The notes under the pieces: generated by a model
Told to the model about the DNA's origin: nothing
Databases searched by the model: none
The model's input: the letters and a program-made list of their open reading frames with translations, nothing else
Shown: positions 61,565 through 64,000 of the stretch, one piece after another
How the letters are laid out: each line of letters starts with the position of its first letter
How positions within the stretch are numbered: the stretch's first letter is position 1
Program-made: the position numbers and the translations under genes
Source: Dendrolimus kikuchii
Taxonomy: Eukaryota; Arthropoda; Insecta; Lepidoptera; Lasiocampidae
Reading direction: 5' to 3'
Assembly (NCBI GenBank): GCA_019925095.2
Contig: CM034408.1
Span: 372,001 to 436,000, forward strand
DNA: 64,000 nucleotides

Positions 61565-62160
61565 GTATGTCTTAGAAGACCACGGGCCATAAAAATGGCC
61601 CGGACATTTGGAGGGCTTGCGTGGGGCCATGGGAAGGCCAAAACGTAGAGGCACTTTGACAAATTTAATGTAAATGTGGCGTGACACTGACCGGCGATTA
61701 TCCCTGTCTACACCATATAGTAATGCACCCAAGGACAAGCCCCGGCCAGTGTAGAACTATTGTGGGAAATGAGGACAAAAAGTACCGGGCTATTGGGGTG
61801 AACTGCTAGTGGTACTGGGGGTCTGGAATATGGGGACTATGGCGTCTGCCCGTCGCAATGTTCAGGGAACATGGAAAAATGGGCAGACGGTGACTCGCCA
61901 CTCCCTGCATGGGCCCCAAAAAATGCCATTAAGACAGGGGCAACATGGGTGTGAGTGATGGTGCAGGTTCACCGTAGCTACTTCTGACGTGATACCATTT
62001 ATCACTTCCACCCCTGGAGCTTTAGTCTTAGCTCTAGCAATCTCCACTCCGTGCCGGCCAGCTAAGGCAAGCACGGAGGCGGGGGCCTTGCCTTGGTCCT
62101 CGGAGTCAGGTACGAGGTATCGCTACTCACCTAAGGCTTCGCCACAAAGCCCCCCTGCGG
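61565..62160 (-). mobile_element. REP-M copy, minus orientation
   Basis: Same ends as the other two, again between ATT-type tracts. A deletion of about 30 bp removes the CACCTCTCGACACCCCTTAG region. Confidence 0.65.
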
Positions 62161-62184
62161 TTATTATATTATTATTATTATTTA

Positions 62185-62412
62185 ACAAAATTGGGTCGTT
62201 CTGGTCTTACGCCAAAAGGAAGGTTTGCATGGAAAATCAGCGTTGTGTCGGATATAATTCTGGCACAGCAATATGCTGAGTGCAAACCTTGTTTGCTGGA
62301 AATGCGATAAACAAATTCTCAAAATATGCCCTGTGTATACTAATGTATAAGGTATGTAATTACGTCGCTATTTTCACTCAACTAAAGTTTTTCTTTCTTT
62401 CTTTCTTTGAGC
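62185..62412 (+). mobile_element. REP-G copy, opposite orientation
   Basis: CAAAATTGGGTCGTTCTGG to TTTCTTTCTTTCTTTGAGCC, inverse of 58683-58990. Confidence 0.65.
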
Positions 62413-62510
62413 CAATGGAGTTAGTTATAAAAAAAAATCATAACGTTTCAGTATATATTTATATAAAGGATATTTTTGAAACAAAAATGCTTGAGTTGCT
62501 TTGACTTGTG

Positions 62511-63047
62511 TAATGGCGGGAAACCGCCTCCATGATCGCCGTCTGGTCTCAAGAGCTCGACAACCCTGCGGCCTATGGCGGCTACACGGTGGATGCAATC
62601 AGGCCACAGCTGACGGAATGGGTCAACCGCACCAGCGGCACCCTGACCTTCAGGACGACACAGATACTTACCGGACACGGATGTTTCGATAAGTATCTGT
62701 GTCGCATTGTGGGCTGCTTGCCTTCCCCGGACTGCCGCCAGTGCAGCGCGCCCGACACGGCGTTACACACGCTTGTCGAGTGCGCCGCATGGGCGCCGCA
62801 GCGTTTCGAACTTGAGACGCACGTAGGTCCAGTCGACTCGCTCTGCGACTTGGTCAAGGCCATGCTGCAGAGCAGCGACAATTGGGGGGCTGCGGTTACT
62901 TTTTGCGAGACAGTAATGTCACTCAAGGAGGCCGCAGAACGAGACAGAGAGAGAAGTCCTGCAGCGCGTGCCAATGCGTCTTCTCGAGGTCGCCGGCCTT
63001 CAGCTGGCACCCGGAGAGGCAGGTACGCGCATTACTTCCCTCCCTGA
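62511..63047 (+). pseudogene. R1-like LINE ORF2 C-terminal domain
   Basis: The frame is open after TAA at 62511 to TGA at 63047. It contains ILTGHGCFDKYLCRIVG and a zinc-knuckle-like C-x2-C-x7-H-x4-C (C68, C71, H79, C84 counting from the Met at 62532), then AAWAPQRFELETHVG and VMSLKEAAERDRERSP. This matches the C-terminal region of R1-clade LINE proteins of insects as I know it, where the cysteine/histidine motif is thought to bind nucleic acid. The endonuclease and RT are missing, so it is a dead fragment although the remaining frame is intact. Confidence 0.65.
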
Positions 63048-63468
63048 GTTAGGTTCTGTTTACCGCGGGGGGCCTTTAGCTTGCTAGGAAGAGCAAAGGA
63101 CCTTCTACCCCCGCACAACGAAGTGGGGTGTGTTCTCCCAGGGCACCCTCCAGGCACTTTATTGCGCTGGATCGGCTGGGCGTAACTATGTTCTAAATCT
63201 CAGCCTTTCCAACACATTCAAAGCGCAGGGTCGTCAGGGAGGAGGAGGTTTTTAGTGGGTATTGGGGTTGCTCGCCCGTGCAGCAACGCTCGGAGTCTTC
63301 CACACTATTCTGTGACGTCGATCGCGGACGGAGCGCTGCCAAGAGCATACTATTGCTGCAGTGTTATCGCCCCCGACCGACGCGTGTCGTTCCACTAGCA
63401 ACGACCCAGTTTGTGCGTAAATCGGTTAAGCATTTTCCCTCGCCTCAAAACAAAAAAAAAAAAAAAAA
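62511..63468 (+). mobile_element. R1-like LINE 3' end with poly(A)
   Basis: 5'-truncated element: C-terminal coding part (next entry), then a GC-rich 3' UTR with GGAGGAGGTTTTTAGTGGGT, ending in a run of A at 63451-63468. Target duplication not identified. Confidence 0.6.
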
Positions 63469-63826
63469 TGGCGGACAGCGAAGAGAATGAACGTGTACAA
63501 TATTTTATGCCCATTTAAATTGCCCCTGACATAATGTGTGGAGCAATAAATGCTGTTCTCGCGCATTTGAGATATAATTTTTTGTAAACTTGAAAATATT
63601 ATTTTCATTTCTTTTGCGACTGCAGCATGTTTTGAAATTAGTCAGACGATATAACTACTTATTAATTTAATTGTTCAGAGCTTATTTTTTACCTATATTT
63701 GTGTTTATGTTGTTTATACTTTATGTTATTTTGTAAATATAGTTATATTTATTTTGAGTAGGTTATAGTTTAGTTATTAATGTTTTTAATCTACAAAAAA
63801 TTTAAAAATTATAATTGAAGTCTTCA
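63469..63826. other. AT-rich, no recognised feature
   Basis: No gene or repeat family recognised. Confidence 0.5.
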
Positions 63827-64000
63827 ATGAAGCACCTTTTGCTCGAGAAATGCGTATATTTTAATATTATGAGATTTTACAATATTTTTTACTGCGTGTA
63901 CAATCGCTCGTTTTTTCTTCCGTAATGAATTTTTTGAATATTGGCCGTTGGCCGTAGACAAAGAGTGTTTGTCATAGACAATTTTGATATTGCGTGTACA
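63827..64000 (+). other. Repeat K, undisturbed copy (empty site)
   Basis: Continuous counterpart of 16428-16466, 17762-17852 and 18826-18882. It contains single copies of TTAATATTATG (Helitron target) and GCCGTAGA (hAT target), and continues beyond the window. Confidence 0.7.

Overview
The window looks like insect DNA, most likely from a moth or butterfly. I can support no intact host gene, rRNA, tRNA or CRISPR array in it. It is AT-rich and made almost entirely of transposable-element (TE) copies and simple or tandem repeats, many inserted into one another. The lepidopteran call is an inference from the repeat types. These include Helitron-type elements ending in CTAG and carrying the CGCGACTTCGTCCGCG-like segment common in Lepidoptera, tRNA-derived SINEs with (ATT)n tails, an R1-like LINE, RTE-like LINEs with (TATG)n tails, Penelope-like elements and solo LTRs.

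Family names used here are mine. RTE-B: 3' ends of an RTE-like LINE with (TATG)n tails, 27 copies, most with 9-13 bp target-site duplications (TSDs). SINE-A: about 310 bp, fixed 5' end ATCCGTGCAGGAACGG, A-rich tail, over 20 pieces. SINE-C: tRNA-derived, five copies. HEL-D and HEL-E: non-autonomous Helitrons. PLE-F: Penelope-like 3' ends with inverted arms and a hammerhead-like hairpin. LTR-I: solo LTRs beginning TGTTAC and ending GTAACA. END-S: C-terminal fragments of a TE protein resembling a PD-(D/E)XK nuclease. RTE-U, RTE-V and LINE-T: other LINE C-termini. REP-G, REP-M and REP-Q: unclassified dispersed repeats. MITE-J: a repeat with a giant hairpin. SINE-R: an old tRNA-like repeat. K: the sequence underlying both 16.4-18.9 kb and 63.8-64 kb.

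Layout. 0-14 kb: mixed SINE-A, LTR-I, HEL-D/E, RTE-B and a GC-rich tandem of R1-like 3' ends (2.5-3.6 kb). 14-21 kb: a heavily nested zone with a Helitron carrying five tandem 134-bp units, a hAT-like element, and SINE, TIR and RTE insertions. 21-35 kb: PLE-F, MITE-J, LTR-I, a 42-bp minisatellite and the least repetitive DNA (27.7-28.7 kb). 35-53 kb: RTE-B, PLE-F, REP-M, END-S and a hAT-like MITE. 53.9-55.2 kb: a 28-bp minisatellite. 55.3-56.4 kb: a mosaic of transposase, reverse-transcriptase and END-S coding fragments. 56-64 kb: more RTE-B, REP-G/M/Q and an R1-like LINE end.

The genes do not form a pathway. Everything recognisable is a retrotransposition or transposition remnant, and the interest lies in the structure of the copies. 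The best leads are: a paralogous empty site that dates the nested 16-19 kb locus; tandem Helitron 5' ends; the hammerhead-like motif in PLE-F; a possible 3'-tail match between SINE-A and LINE-T; and the END-S domain family.
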